64,000 nt of DNA from Bacteroidota bacterium (GTDB lineage: Bacteria > Bacteroidota > Bacteroidia > Cytophagales > Cyclobacteriaceae), in assembly GCA_023417065.1 (NCBI GenBank), contig JAEZGH010000092.1, forward strand, positions 1 to 64,000, written 5' to 3'. The notes under the pieces were generated by a model. It ran no database searches. It was given only the letters and a program-made list of their open reading frames with translations, and was not told where the DNA came from. The position numbers were made by a program, and so were the translations under genes. Shown piece after piece: positions 9,005 to 17,900 of this stretch (positions within the stretch are counted from its first letter, which is position 1; each line of letters starts with the position of its first letter).

Positions 9005-11410
9005 ATGATCAGAAATTATCTGAAAATAGCGTTTCGAAACCTGTCCAAGAATCTGAACTACACGCTCATCAATGTGTTCGGATTGGCGTTTGGAATGGCG
9101 TGCTGCTTCCTCATCGGATTGTATATACGTCATGAAACCAGTTATGAAGACTTTCACGAAAAGAAGGAAAGCATATACCGCTTCATTCCGCGCTCATCCC
9201 GTGATGGAGAGCTCGCCATGCAGACGTATACACCAGCAGGTCTTGCGCCCTGGTTTGCAAATCAGTTTTCGGAAATAAAGTCGTGGACCCGATATGTAAG
9301 GCTGAGCGACAAACCTGTACTTGTTCACAAAGGTGAAGCGCTTGCTCCCGAACCTTTGGCTTTAGCTGACAGTTCGTTCTTTTCGATTTTCTCGTTCGAC
9401 CTCGTACGGGGTGATGTACGAACAGTACTTCAGAGGCCATTGACAGTCGTCATATCACAAAGCATCGCGGATCGTTTTTTTCCGGGCCAGGATCCCATCG
9501 GCAGAGTGATTGAGATGGAAGGGAAGCTGCCGTTGGAAATTACCGGAGTATTCCAGAATCCGCCTCCGACAACGCATTTGAAGTTCAGTTATCTTGTCTC
9601 ATTCAGTTCGCTGATCGATGTCTTTGATCGTTTATATGGCTACCGGAATGACGAGTTGTTCAGCGATATGGGGGCGTGGAATTATTCAACTTATTTTCTC
9701 ATCCCAGGTGCTGACCCTATAAAACTGCAGAAGGAACTTTCTGAAAGTCTTCACAAGCATCTTACAGGTAGAGAATCAATCCCGGACAACTTTGTCGTCG
9801 ACTGGCTGCAGCCGCTGGATGAAATACACTTTACAAAAGGAATCAAGAGTGACGCGGGCGGTACCGGGAGCCGTTCCTATGTGTTGATCTTCTCCTGTAT
9901 TGCGCTCTTCGTCCTTCTGATTGCGTGTTTCAATTTTATAAACCTGAGTACCGCGCTGGCCCTCCGTCGTGCCAAGGAAGTTGGCCTGCGCAAAACTGTC
10001 GGTGCGAGCCGCGGATCCCTGATCGCGCAATTCCTCGGAGAGACGGTGTTTTTTATAGTGATTTCCTTCATCATCGCGCTGCAGTTAGTAGAACTCGTAA
10101 TCCCGCATTTCAATAGGTTTATGGACCTGGAGTTGGTTATGCGGTTCTGGTCAGATCCGGCAATGGTGTTGTTCATCCTGCTGACAGGATTGATCACGGC
10201 CCTGATCGCAGGCGGATATCCGGCGTTTTACCTTTCGTCCTTTCAGGCGTCCAGAGTGTTCAGAGGAACAGCTTCTGGATCGGGGAAGTCAACCCTTCGA
10301 AAGGTTCTCACGATTGGCCAGTTTGGAATCGCTACGATCATGATCATCGGTACGCTGGTGGTGTTTCAACAGATGAACCACATGAAGAACGCCAGTCTTG
10401 GATTTGATAAGGAATTGGTCATTACATTACCAGCCACTCCGGAGGTGAAGGCAGGTTTTGATTCATTCAAGTCACGCTTGCAGGAGCATAGTGGCATAAA
10501 GGCTGTTACGCTTTGCGGTGGAGTCCCTGGCAGAACGTTGAGCCACTGGAGTTATAAGTTCCCTGATGGCGAAGCTCCTAATGCCGGAATAAACACCATC
10601 GTGATGGACTACGACTACCTTGATGTTATCGGTCTTAGTATTAAGGAAGGGAGGGCATTTTCCAAGGACATCCCGACTGACGACTCTCTTGCGTATATCC
10701 TTAATGAAACGGCCGTGAAAAAGTTCGGACTGACCAATCCGGTGGGCACCCGCTTTCAAGTACTGGACGGGGAACACGGAGTAGGAGAGATCGTCGGCGT
10801 GGTAAAGGATTTTCACTATCGGTCCCTGCAGCATCAGGTGGATCCGCTTGTTCTCAGGATAGAGCGCGGTAATGCCTGGGTGATTGCTGTAAAGCTTACT
10901 CCGGGCAATCTGCCCGCCAAACTTGACATCATCAAGAAGGAATGGAACAGCATAGCAGGGCAATATCCTTTCGATTACACATTCCTTGACGAAGAATTCG
11001 ATAAGTTATATCGGTCTGAAGAAAAAGTCGGATTGATCATGACCACCTTTTCAGCGCTGGCCATAATTGTAGCGTGTCTTGGACTTCTTGGTCTGACTTC
11101 CTTCTTCACAGAACAGCGCAAACGCGAAATCGGTATCCGCAAAGTGCATGGAGCTTCGGACCGCGATATTATTAAACTGCTCTCCTGGGATTTCATCAAG
11201 CTGGTGTTAATCGGTTTTGCAGTGACGGCACCTCTGGCCTGGTATGTGGCGTCGGTGTGGCTTGAGAATTTTGCATATCGCACGAAGGTCGAACCGCTTC
11301 TTTTTATAGCAAGTGGACTTGCACTTGGTATGCTCGCTCTTGTCACGGTAAGTTATCAGTCGTACAAAAGTTCGCGTAGCAATCCGGTGGATGTATTGAA
11401 GGAAACCTGA
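9005..11410 (+). CDS. FtsX/MacB-type ABC permease (3 of 3)
   Basis: An 801-residue third paralogue, 10 bp downstream of the second. It begins MIRNYLKIAFRNLSKNLNYTLIN, the family's usual N-terminus, and carries both FtsX blocks (KEVGLRKTVGAS and REIGIRKVHGAS) with periplasmic domains between. It ends the operon; a strong hairpin lies about 27 bp after the stop. As with its partners, no ATP-binding subunit is adjacent, so the ATPase must be encoded elsewhere or shared. Family call is secure; substrate unknown. Confidence 0.92.
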   Translation: MIRNYLKIAFRNLSKNLNYTLINVFGLAFGMACCFLIGLYIRHETSYEDFHEKKESIYRFIPRSSRDGELAMQTYTPAGLAPWFANQFSEIKSWTRYVRLSDKPVLVHKGEALAPEPLALADSSFFSIFSFDLVRGDVRTVLQRPLTVVISQSIADRFFPGQDPIGRVIEMEGKLPLEITGVFQNPPPTTHLKFSYLVSFSSLIDVFDRLYGYRNDELFSDMGAWNYSTYFLIPGADPIKLQKELSESLHKHLTGRESIPDNFVVDWLQPLDEIHFTKGIKSDAGGTGSRSYVLIFSCIALFVLLIACFNFINLSTALALRRAKEVGLRKTVGASRGSLIAQFLGETVFFIVISFIIALQLVELVIPHFNRFMDLELVMRFWSDPAMVLFILLTGLITALIAGGYPAFYLSSFQASRVFRGTASGSGKSTLRKVLTIGQFGIATIMIIGTLVVFQQMNHMKNASLGFDKELVITLPATPEVKAGFDSFKSRLQEHSGIKAVTLCGGVPGRTLSHWSYKFPDGEAPNAGINTIVMDYDYLDVIGLSIKEGRAFSKDIPTDDSLAYILNETAVKKFGLTNPVGTRFQVLDGEHGVGEIVGVVKDFHYRSLQHQVDPLVLRIERGNAWVIAVKLTPGNLPAKLDIIKKEWNSIAGQYPFDYTFLDEEFDKLYRSEEKVGLIMTTFSALAIIVACLGLLGLTSFFTEQRKREIGIRKVHGASDRDIIKLLSWDFIKLVLIGFAVTAPLAWYVASVWLENFAYRTKVEPLLFIASGLALGMLALVTVSYQSYKSSRSNPVDVLKET

Positions 11411-11436
11411 TCACTATTGAGCCCCTTCAAACAGCA

Positions 11437-11464
11437 ACGGCACGGATTCACCCGTGCCGTTTTG
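11437..11464 (+). terminator. Intrinsic terminator after the permease operon
   Basis: A perfect 9-bp stem (ACGGCACGG / CCGTGCCGT, loop ATTCAC) is followed by TTTTG. It lies between the convergent permease operon and the TapB-like gene and may serve both directions, though the T-run is better on the plus strand. Confidence 0.8.
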
Positions 11465-11507
11465 TCTAAATAGAATAAGGCTGATAAGAAAGGCGTTACT
11501 TTTGATC

Positions 11508-12197
11508 CTACTTCTCAATTTTAGAAAGAACCTGTTTGCTCTGGAGCACGCCTTTTTCGGAATAGGTTTCGGTTTTCACCATTCCGGTGTCTTTCGAGTA
11601 CCAGACAATGCTTTTAAATGTTCCCGCGCCGATGCCACCCTGGCTGGTGGTCGTAAAACTTACTTTATAACAGTTGAAAGTTCCCGCCGGTGTGGTTACA
11701 GCCTCCTCTGCCTCAACCTTTCTGTCGGTTACCGTGAAACTCCGATTCATAATGGTCATACCAGACATGCCCATCTTGATCTGATAGGTGAGGTCTTTCA
11801 ACGTCTGGCCTACCTGCATATCGGACGGGATATCCATCTGGTCTCCACTAAGCTCTACGGTAACTCCAGAAGCCATTGATGCACCACCATCCATTCCGAT
11901 GTTGTTCACAGCAAAATGAAGAGTACCATCTTCACACGTCCATTCCGTTTCTGAACTGGCCAGAGGTTTATCCTTCTTGGCGTCAATGGTTTCCTGAACC
12001 ATTGTAGCTTTCATGGTGCTTCCCGAACCTGAAACATTCTTGAGCCACTGATTTATGCGCATCGTAACCTTGTCTTTCTTGTCGTGAAGGTCATATTGAT
12101 ACTTGACGCCTTCACGAAGAGGGAAGAATGTGTTGCACTGAGAGAAGGCTGACAGGGTTATCCACATCAGCAGGGAGAATACGAGTAGTTTTTTCAT
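11508..12197 (-). CDS. TapB/DUF3108-like exported protein
   Basis: A 229-residue secreted protein. A clear Sec signal peptide (MKKLLVFSLLMWITLSAFSQ) precedes a beta-rich domain. The run TPAGTFNCYKVSFTTTS followed by WYSKDTGMVKTET is the signature seen in DUF3108/TapB-like proteins of Bacteroidota, where a 'parameter-dependent property converts to a value' pattern recurs but no activity is established. The signal peptide ends in SQ-C without a proper lipobox, so it is probably not a lipoprotein. It sits 222 bp downstream of the TlpA-like gene on the same strand and has its own promoter candidate. Family assignment is moderately sure; function unknown. Confidence 0.75.
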   Translation of the reverse strand: MKKLLVFSLLMWITLSAFSQCNTFFPLREGVKYQYDLHDKKDKVTMRINQWLKNVSGSGSTMKATMVQETIDAKKDKPLASSETEWTCEDGTLHFAVNNIGMDGGASMASGVTVELSGDQMDIPSDMQVGQTLKDLTYQIKMGMSGMTIMNRSFTVTDRKVEAEEAVTTPAGTFNCYKVSFTTTSQGGIGAGTFKSIVWYSKDTGMVKTETYSEKGVLQSKQVLSKIEK

Positions 12198-12216
12198 AAC
12201 GAGATGGTTTGTATTC

Positions 12217-12247
12217 CAATTTTAAGTCTAAAATGCCGAAAATGAAA
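12217..12247 (-). promoter_or_regulatory. Candidate promoter for the TapB-like gene
   Basis: Read on the minus strand, TTTC, 19 nt, then TAAAATTG matches the Bacteroidota pattern TTTG-N19-TAnnTTTG with one mismatch in each box. It would start transcription about 10 bp ahead of the gene, which makes for a very short leader. Confidence 0.3.
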
Positions 12248-12419
12248 CCGGGACGCCTGATTTGCGTGGGCCGTTCTTTAGGGAGCTTGAACAACGAGAC
12301 TTGAGGCATGCGAACCCAGTCAGGAATCACGAATTTTGGAATTTTTCGGAATTTGAAATCTGACGGTGCAGTGAGATCGGGCAGAGAGTGAGAGGGCATG
12401 GGCTATTGGTCCCTGTGTG

Positions 12420-13040
12420 TTACTGCAACCCCTTCAGGAAGTTGCGGAACTCTTCAGTATCGTAATTGGCAGTACCCATCTGACGATGAACGACAAGACC
12501 CTCGGGATTTACAACAAAAGTGGCTGGGATACTTCGCACCTGCAGCATCTCGGGGAGTGCACCAGCAGGAAAGTACACCGGGAACGTAAACGACTTGTCG
12601 CTTATATACTGGTTCACTTTGTTGAACGGGTCTTTCTGGTCTAATGCCAGCATGACAAACACCACTTTATCCTTGTCGACTGAGTTGTAGAGGTTTTGAA
12701 TGGAAGGCATCTCTACACGGCACGGCCCACACCATGTCGCCCACAGGTTGATGAAGATGACCTTCCCTTTAAATGATTCCACATTAACGCGCCTGCCCTC
12801 CGCGTCGAGCAGCGTAAAATCGTAGTTGAACTTCTTGCTTCGTTCCGGGCCGTCTGAATCAAGGGGTTTCGCGTCCATAACACCTGTCTTCAGCAGGGCG
12901 GATTGTGCAACCGTAGAGATAGCCCCAAGGGCACCGGTGTACCGCAGCACAAGAAAAAGGATGATGTAGAATACCCATCCGTTCGGGCTCACGTACTTTT
13001 TAAGAAGAGATAGTACCTTGTTTTTTAAGTTCTGATCCAT
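12420..13040 (-). CDS. TlpA/ResA-like membrane-anchored thioredoxin
   Basis: A 206-residue thiol-disulfide oxidoreductase. An N-terminal membrane helix (about 20-40) anchors a periplasmic thioredoxin fold with the active site WATWCGPC (Cys104 and Cys107). The cis-proline segment appears as VRSIPATFVV. Family knowledge suggests reduction of periplasmic disulfides, for example in cytochrome c maturation or in response to oxidants. No cytochrome gene is adjacent. It is divergent from the unknown 597-residue protein, with a 67-bp gap between them. Confidence 0.92.
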   Translation of the reverse strand: MDQNLKNKVLSLLKKYVSPNGWVFYIILFLVLRYTGALGAISTVAQSALLKTGVMDAKPLDSDGPERSKKFNYDFTLLDAEGRRVNVESFKGKVIFINLWATWCGPCRVEMPSIQNLYNSVDKDKVVFVMLALDQKDPFNKVNQYISDKSFTFPVYFPAGALPEMLQVRSIPATFVVNPEGLVVHRQMGTANYDTEEFRNFLKGLQ

Positions 13041-13107
13041 ATTCCGGTCGGCAATAAGCCTGTAATCCCCTAAATTTAAGTATTTTCGATGTTAAAATCA
13101 GTTTGTG

Positions 13108-14901
13108 ATGCGTAAACGGGCTTTATTCTTGTTTTTGCTCGGGTCGCTGGCTATTTCCCAGTCAGGGCTCGCCCAGAAGAAGATAAAATACAAAGACATC
13201 TGGGGCTTGCTCAGTACGAAGCAATACGAGGCTGCCGAACCGTTTCTGAAGGCCTACCTCAAGGATAACGATGATAATCCAAACGCATTTCTATTCATGG
13301 GAATCATTTTCCAGGATAAGTCCGGACGTGATGACGTGCTGAAACAAACTGACCTTGCCATCGCGCGGATGGATTCAGCAATCCGGTTTTACGACAAGGC
13401 ATACCGTACGATCACGGAAAAGGAAATCAAACGCAACGACGAATACTATCAGGCATATAACCGAAGGGATCTTCGGACCGGTGAATTTGGCGTGAGGCTC
13501 TCCGATGTTCAGTTCGATATCGAGAAGCGCATGGAGGCCCTGCGCGAACGGATCGACCGCGTGAAAATGGTGAAGCACTTCTTCTCGATGTCGGACACCC
13601 TATATTTGAGATCACAGGAATTATATGCTTCCATTCAGAGCAGCTATCAGGACGATAAAGAACTTTACCTTCGCGCGGATTCTGCATTACTACAGCAGCT
13701 GAAGACCTTGTCGGTGCGTTTTGATTCATGCGTACGCGCCTTTACCCAATACAAGGGCAGCGTGTCGATGCTCGGGAAGATTGGCTACAATCAAACACTT
13801 GAACCTGTTGAGATAAAGAATTTCAAACAGGACGGGCGTGATGCTGCCGACTTTTATGTGGATAATGTAAAAGCCTGGGATTATCAGGCGTGGGCCAACA
13901 AGGTCAGGGATGCCGTTGAAAAAGAGATTATTCCTATTCGCGAACACCTCATTTCATATGACATCGAAGTGAATAAGCTTCGTGAGAAGCTGAAACAGGA
14001 TTCCATTTCGGTAAAGAATGACCTGACAAAGCTGATCGACCGCTTGTTGCTGGAGAAACTGAGCAAATACGATCCACATCCTTTTCCGATGGACGTCTTT
14101 GCCGTTAAAATTGCCGACCTGGAATACCGCTCTGCGCTTCTTGAGAATCTGAAGTTGAAAGATTCGGCGAATCTGCAGCTGAAATTAGGACTCACCCGGC
14201 AGGAGTTACAGCTTGCCAGCAGGCTTGATAGCCTCACGGGGGAAGTGCTGAGTCGCGATTTTGAAAAAGGCCTGCACAACTACGAATATTTCGTCAAGAA
14301 TACTTATGGAAATGCCACGGTATTGAGAAGCTTCCTCAAACTGATGAAGGACTTTTCTTCGCGTGAAAAGGAGATTCGTTCCGAGAATCTCGCCAACCTT
14401 GAGGCTTCACTGCGATGGATGGTGCTGAATGAAGCTGATTCCATTCCGCTCTTTCAAGTCGGGCGACCAATGCGGTTTATGCCGCTTTCCGTTGTCGAGG
14501 AAAAGTTTACGGTAGGGCTACACTACAAAGATTCTCTGACAGCGAGTGGATACTTTTATTCCATCACGCCGTCGCGAGTGCCCGATATCCGTGTTACATT
14601 TCCGGTGAACAAACCTGTGTTCAAGCAGTCGCTCTTTCCTTACACAAAGAGCCTTGCGTATTCCGATGCAGCAGGGCAGGTGTTCTACGTGCTCCTCTAT
14701 TCGGAGAAACCCGGAAAGGACAATCGTTACCCAGCTACGCTGGCGAAGATATATCGGTCTGACGGACTTGCCTGGAGTTCTAACTACACGCTGCCGTTTC
14801 TCCCTGCGGAACTCGAATACAGGATGGAATCCGGCGAGTTCGTAATCCGCGCTGATGCCGGCGAAAGCATAGTCGATAAGAATGGAAAGATGCTTAGATA
14901 G
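13108..14901 (+). CDS. Unknown exported protein, helical N-terminal half
   Basis: A 597-residue protein not recognised as a named family. The signal peptide (RALFLFLLGSLAISQSGLAQ) is followed by a TPR-like first segment (LLSTKQYEAAEPFLKAYLKDN, NAFLFMGIIFQDKS), then a long charged, probably alpha-helical and coiled-coil region (about 90-430). The C-terminal part (about 440-597) looks beta-rich, ending in EYRMESGEFVIRADAGESIVDKNGKMLR, which resembles a repeat-propeller strand. ATG at 13108 is chosen over a GTG just upstream. It is followed by a hairpin with no T-run. Likely periplasmic; function unknown. Confidence 0.85.
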   Translation: MRKRALFLFLLGSLAISQSGLAQKKIKYKDIWGLLSTKQYEAAEPFLKAYLKDNDDNPNAFLFMGIIFQDKSGRDDVLKQTDLAIARMDSAIRFYDKAYRTITEKEIKRNDEYYQAYNRRDLRTGEFGVRLSDVQFDIEKRMEALRERIDRVKMVKHFFSMSDTLYLRSQELYASIQSSYQDDKELYLRADSALLQQLKTLSVRFDSCVRAFTQYKGSVSMLGKIGYNQTLEPVEIKNFKQDGRDAADFYVDNVKAWDYQAWANKVRDAVEKEIIPIREHLISYDIEVNKLREKLKQDSISVKNDLTKLIDRLLLEKLSKYDPHPFPMDVFAVKIADLEYRSALLENLKLKDSANLQLKLGLTRQELQLASRLDSLTGEVLSRDFEKGLHNYEYFVKNTYGNATVLRSFLKLMKDFSSREKEIRSENLANLEASLRWMVLNEADSIPLFQVGRPMRFMPLSVVEEKFTVGLHYKDSLTASGYFYSITPSRVPDIRVTFPVNKPVFKQSLFPYTKSLAYSDAAGQVFYVLLYSEKPGKDNRYPATLAKIYRSDGLAWSSNYTLPFLPAELEYRMESGEFVIRADAGESIVDKNGKMLR

Positions 14902-14922
14902 TCGTGCGCGTGTAGCGCACGA
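14902..14922. repeat. Perfect hairpin directly after a stop codon
   Basis: TCGTGCGC and GCGCACGA form an 8-bp perfect stem around a 5-nt loop, starting at the base after the stop codon at 14901. No T-run follows on either strand, so it is not a standard intrinsic terminator. It could stabilise the transcript end or be a short palindromic repeat. Confidence 0.5.
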
Positions 14923-14972
14923 AAGCTCAAACGACGATAAATAAAGGGATTGCTGTGTTAAGCAGGAAATCT

Positions 14973-15422
14973 CTAGCCGGCCACGAGGCGTTTCCAGTCC
15001 TGGAACCGCATGTCGATGCGCAGCTTCATCTTCTCATAGTTTTCCCATGAGTCGGTGACGTGATAGATTGACGGAAGTGCCTTCACGAGTATTTCGTCGT
15101 AATCGTTGCGATAAAGACCACCGCCATAGTAGTAGTAAGTAAACATGTTACCCTGGCGGTTGAACAACTCATAACCAAGGTATCCATCCCAGATTTCACT
15201 TAGAATGGTACATGAAATCTCCCTTCTCCGGAACCGGAAAATCTGATTGGAAGCTTCATCTTCAAAGTATTCGGAATACAAAGCGGAGTCAATAATCCAT
15301 CCGAGGTAAATTCCTATGTGAACGTATGCCTGTTCAATCGGAAGGGAGTCCGGAAAGTTTCCCAGGAAGTGCGTTTTCGCGTTGTCGTAAATTGTTTTCT
15401 GTATTTCCGCTTTCTTTTCCAT
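14973..15422 (-). CDS. Small conserved cytoplasmic protein (DUF7832-like)
   Basis: A 149-residue soluble protein with no signal peptide. It contains the segment DSLPIEQAYVHIGIYLGWIIDSALYS, which resembles a widespread bacterial family of unknown function (DUF7832-like) often found near effector or immunity genes in other species. Here no toxin-like neighbour is seen: the flanks are the unknown exported protein and an SpmA/B fusion. The family match rests on memory of the motif and is not certain. No catalytic motif is apparent. Confidence 0.7.
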   Translation of the reverse strand: MEKKAEIQKTIYDNAKTHFLGNFPDSLPIEQAYVHIGIYLGWIIDSALYSEYFEDEASNQIFRFRRREISCTILSEIWDGYLGYELFNRQGNMFTYYYYGGGLYRNDYDEILVKALPSIYHVTDSWENYEKMKLRIDMRFQDWKRLVAG

Positions 15423-15516
15423 ATAACAATGATAGTTTCGATTAGGCAGTTAAACAAACAAACAAGGGGTTTTATATGGGCTTATTCCTTACATGAAATT
15501 TCTCATGTATGCTTTC

Positions 15517-16752
15517 TTAATGAAAGAAAATATATGCGATAATGATACCGGCGATAGCTCCTGTAAAGTCTGCAATCAGCCCACCTGTCACCGCGTATCG
15601 TGTATTTCGTACACTCACTGATCCGAAGTAAAGCGCGAGCAGATACAGGGTCGTTTCCGCACATCCGCGCATGATACTTGCCACCTGGCCAACGAATGCA
15701 TCAGGACCACCGTGGGCTTTCGTTACTTCGATCATCATCGAGCGAGCACCCTGACCCGTCAACGGCTTGAGAAGTGCTACAGGTATAGCAGGTACAAAAT
15801 CCGTATCGAGTCCGGCTGCACCTACTGCCATGCCGATCCCCTCTTCAATGTATTTCAATGTTCCTGATGTTCGGAATACGCCAATGGCCACGAGAATACC
15901 AATCAGAAATGGAATGATCCTGATCGACGTGCTGAAGCCTTCCTTCGCACCCTCAACGAAGGTTTCAAAAATGTGAACCCGTTTTCGCAAACCGAGAATG
16001 ATGAAACACACGATAATGGTGAAAATGATAATCCCTGTTGCCAGTGATGATTGCTTTTTGATTTCCTCAGGAGGCAGTCCGTAGAAGTGATACATCGTCG
16101 CGCCGATAACAGCAGTGACACCAAAGATGTACGCTAAAAGAACCGGGTCAAGTAAATTGATACGTTGACGTATGCACACGTATAACAATCCGAAGAAGGT
16201 TGAAAAGTAGGTGGCGAGCAGGGTAGGGATGAAGATACTTGTCGGGTCAACAGACCCCAGGATAGCACGATCGGCAAGTATTGAAATCGGAATAATGGTA
16301 AGGCCTGACGCATTCAGCACGAGAAACATAATCTGGGCATTTGAGGCGACGTCCTTGTTGGGGTTGATCTCCTGCAATTCGTTCATGGCCTTCAGACCAA
16401 GGGGCGTGGCCGCGTTGTCTAGCCCCAGGATGTTGGCGCTGAAGTTCATAATGATCGATCCTGTTGCCGGGTGATTCTTCGGAATTTCCGGAAACAGCCT
16501 TGAGAAGAACGGCCCGACGATCCGGGAAAGGATAGGGACCATTCCGCCCTTCTCGCCGATGCGCATCAGTCCGAGCCACAGCGACATCACGCCCGTAAGA
16601 CCGATGGAAATCTCAAACCCCGTCCGCGCGTTGTCGAATGTCGACTGAAGCATTGCGGGGAAGACTTCCGTGTCCTGAAAGAAGATCAGTTTGATAAGCG
16701 CGACGACAAATCCGATGATGAAGAAGGATACCCAGATATAGTTCAGTACCAT
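15517..16752 (-). CDS. SpmA-SpmB fusion, nucleoside-recognition (Gate) membrane protein
   Basis: A 411-residue polytopic membrane protein. The first half (about 1-210; GLMRIGEKGGMVPILSRIVG, then GLDNAATPLGLKAMNEL) matches SpmA and the second half (about 230-411; SIRIIPFLIGILVAIGVFRTSG and MRGCAETTLYLLALYFGSV) matches SpmB, the two 'spore maturation' nucleoside-recognition/Gate proteins that are separate in Bacillus. The organism gives no sign of sporulation, so the name is historical. Gate-domain proteins are thought to be transporters, but substrate is unknown. It is probably monocistronic. Confidence 0.9.
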   Translation of the reverse strand: MVLNYIWVSFFIIGFVVALIKLIFFQDTEVFPAMLQSTFDNARTGFEISIGLTGVMSLWLGLMRIGEKGGMVPILSRIVGPFFSRLFPEIPKNHPATGSIIMNFSANILGLDNAATPLGLKAMNELQEINPNKDVASNAQIMFLVLNASGLTIIPISILADRAILGSVDPTSIFIPTLLATYFSTFFGLLYVCIRQRINLLDPVLLAYIFGVTAVIGATMYHFYGLPPEEIKKQSSLATGIIIFTIIVCFIILGLRKRVHIFETFVEGAKEGFSTSIRIIPFLIGILVAIGVFRTSGTLKYIEEGIGMAVGAAGLDTDFVPAIPVALLKPLTGQGARSMMIEVTKAHGGPDAFVGQVASIMRGCAETTLYLLALYFGSVSVRNTRYAVTGGLIADFTGAIAGIIIAYIFFH

Positions 16753-16870
16753 TGAAAAAAATGAGAGGGTGAAACAGGTCTACTGAAGAAAGGTAGCAAT
16801 TAACGAGTTATCGCGCCGAATCACAACATCCGTCGGAGGTGGTTTCCGCTGCGTGTAAGTTTAAGCCAGA

Positions 16871-17569
16871 TTATGAATTGACGAGATTGAGGATATGGCA
16901 CGCTGCCAGTGCGGCGGTTTCCGTGCGCAGCCTGCTCGCCCCCAGACTTACCTGCTCAAAACCGGCGGCGAGGGCTTGCTCTTGCTCCTGGTGGGAGAAG
17001 TCGCCTTCCGGACCGATTAGTACAATAGCGCTGCTGCCCTTTCTGGCAGCGTCTTTCAGATGGCGGGGGTTCGATGGGTCGACCCAGGCGATGTATCGCC
17101 CCGCAGCGCCGTCTTCAGTTATCAGTTTATTAAAAGGAGTAAGCGGATCAATCTGCGGAAGCCGGGCCTTGAGCGACTGCTTCATTGCCGCGATGGCTAC
17201 TTTCTGAAGGCGCTCCGCCTTAATAAAGGTGCGCTCGGTATGGTCGCATTCAACGAGTGTGATCCGGTCGATGCCGAATTCAACAGCCTTCTCGACAAAC
17301 CATTCAATGCGGTCTGCATTCTTGGTGGGGGATACCGCAATGTGGATATGAAAATCTCTCGCCGGTTCGGGAATGGTCTCCCGAATTTCAAAAGAACAGT
17401 TCCGCTTGCCGGTATCAGTGATCACGGCGTCGTAGAAGGAGCCCATTCCATCAGTGATCCTGATGGTATCGCCCACCCTCTGGCGGAGCACCCGGACGCA
17501 ATGCCGGGACTCCTCTTCATCAAGGTGGAGGACACCTTCAGTAATCTGTGGTTGATAAAACAGGTTCAC
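16871..17569 (-). CDS. rsmE: 16S rRNA m3U1498 methyltransferase
   Basis: A 232-residue RsmE. It methylates N3 of U1498 in 16S rRNA with S-adenosylmethionine. The N-terminal PUA-like domain (about 1-75; HCVRVLRQRVGD) and the SPOUT/TrmD-type C-terminal domain are seen, including IVLIGPEGDFSHQE and LGASRLRTETAALAA, which form the knotted AdoMet site. Length is standard. It lies 5 bp after the acyl-CoA-binding protein gene on the same strand, so the two are probably co-transcribed. Confidence 0.95.
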   Translation of the reverse strand: MNLFYQPQITEGVLHLDEEESRHCVRVLRQRVGDTIRITDGMGSFYDAVITDTGKRNCSFEIRETIPEPARDFHIHIAVSPTKNADRIEWFVEKAVEFGIDRITLVECDHTERTFIKAERLQKVAIAAMKQSLKARLPQIDPLTPFNKLITEDGAAGRYIAWVDPSNPRHLKDAARKGSSAIVLIGPEGDFSHQEQEQALAAGFEQVSLGASRLRTETAALAACHILNLVNS

Positions 17570-17574
17570 CTTGC

Positions 17575-17838
17575 TCAGGCATATTGCTTGTGAAGCTCAT
17601 CGACGAAGGCGATGTATGACTCCTGAGCCTTTTCGCGCGACGTGCCCTTCAGTTCAGCCCAGGCGTCGTACTTGGCAATTGCCTTGAAATCGAAGCCTCC
17701 CGGGCGATCACCGGTAGCATCTCCTTCTGTTGCCTGTTTGTAGAGACCATATAGTTTGAGAAGCTCTTCGTTCGAAGGACGTTTTGTGAGCTCTTTTGAT
17801 TTGGCAACAGCCTGTTCGAATTGTGCGGTAAGTTCCAT
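17575..17838 (-). CDS. Acyl-CoA-binding protein
   Basis: An 87-residue four-helix acyl-CoA-binding protein. The family core is present: YGLYKQATEGD, then the KAIAKYDAWAELKGTSREKAQESYI segment, whose Lys, Tyr and Trp residues contact CoA and the acyl chain. Full length matches the family. Such proteins buffer and deliver long-chain acyl-CoA; they are common in eukaryotes and patchy in bacteria, including Bacteroidota. It precedes rsmE by 5 bp and follows the citrate synthase terminator, which suggests its own promoter within the short gap. Confidence 0.93.
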   Translation of the reverse strand: MELTAQFEQAVAKSKELTKRPSNEELLKLYGLYKQATEGDATGDRPGGFDFKAIAKYDAWAELKGTSREKAQESYIAFVDELHKQYA

Positions 17839-17849
17839 AGTTCAGGAAT

Positions 17850-17881
17850 AAAAAGCCCCCGCACGAAACTCATGCAGGGGC
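17850..17881 (-). terminator. Intrinsic terminator of citrate synthase
   Basis: Read on the minus strand, GCCCCTGCA and TGCGGGGGC form a nearly perfect stem around an 8-9 nt loop, followed by TTTTTA. It lies between the citrate synthase stop and the acyl-CoA-binding protein start. Confidence 0.8.
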
Positions 17882-17900
17882 GGTATTTTAAGATATTGAT

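Noticed and set aside
12112..12399. Minus-strand frame of 95 codons over the TapB-like start
   Set aside because: It overlaps the real gene in a different frame and contains no recognisable domain.
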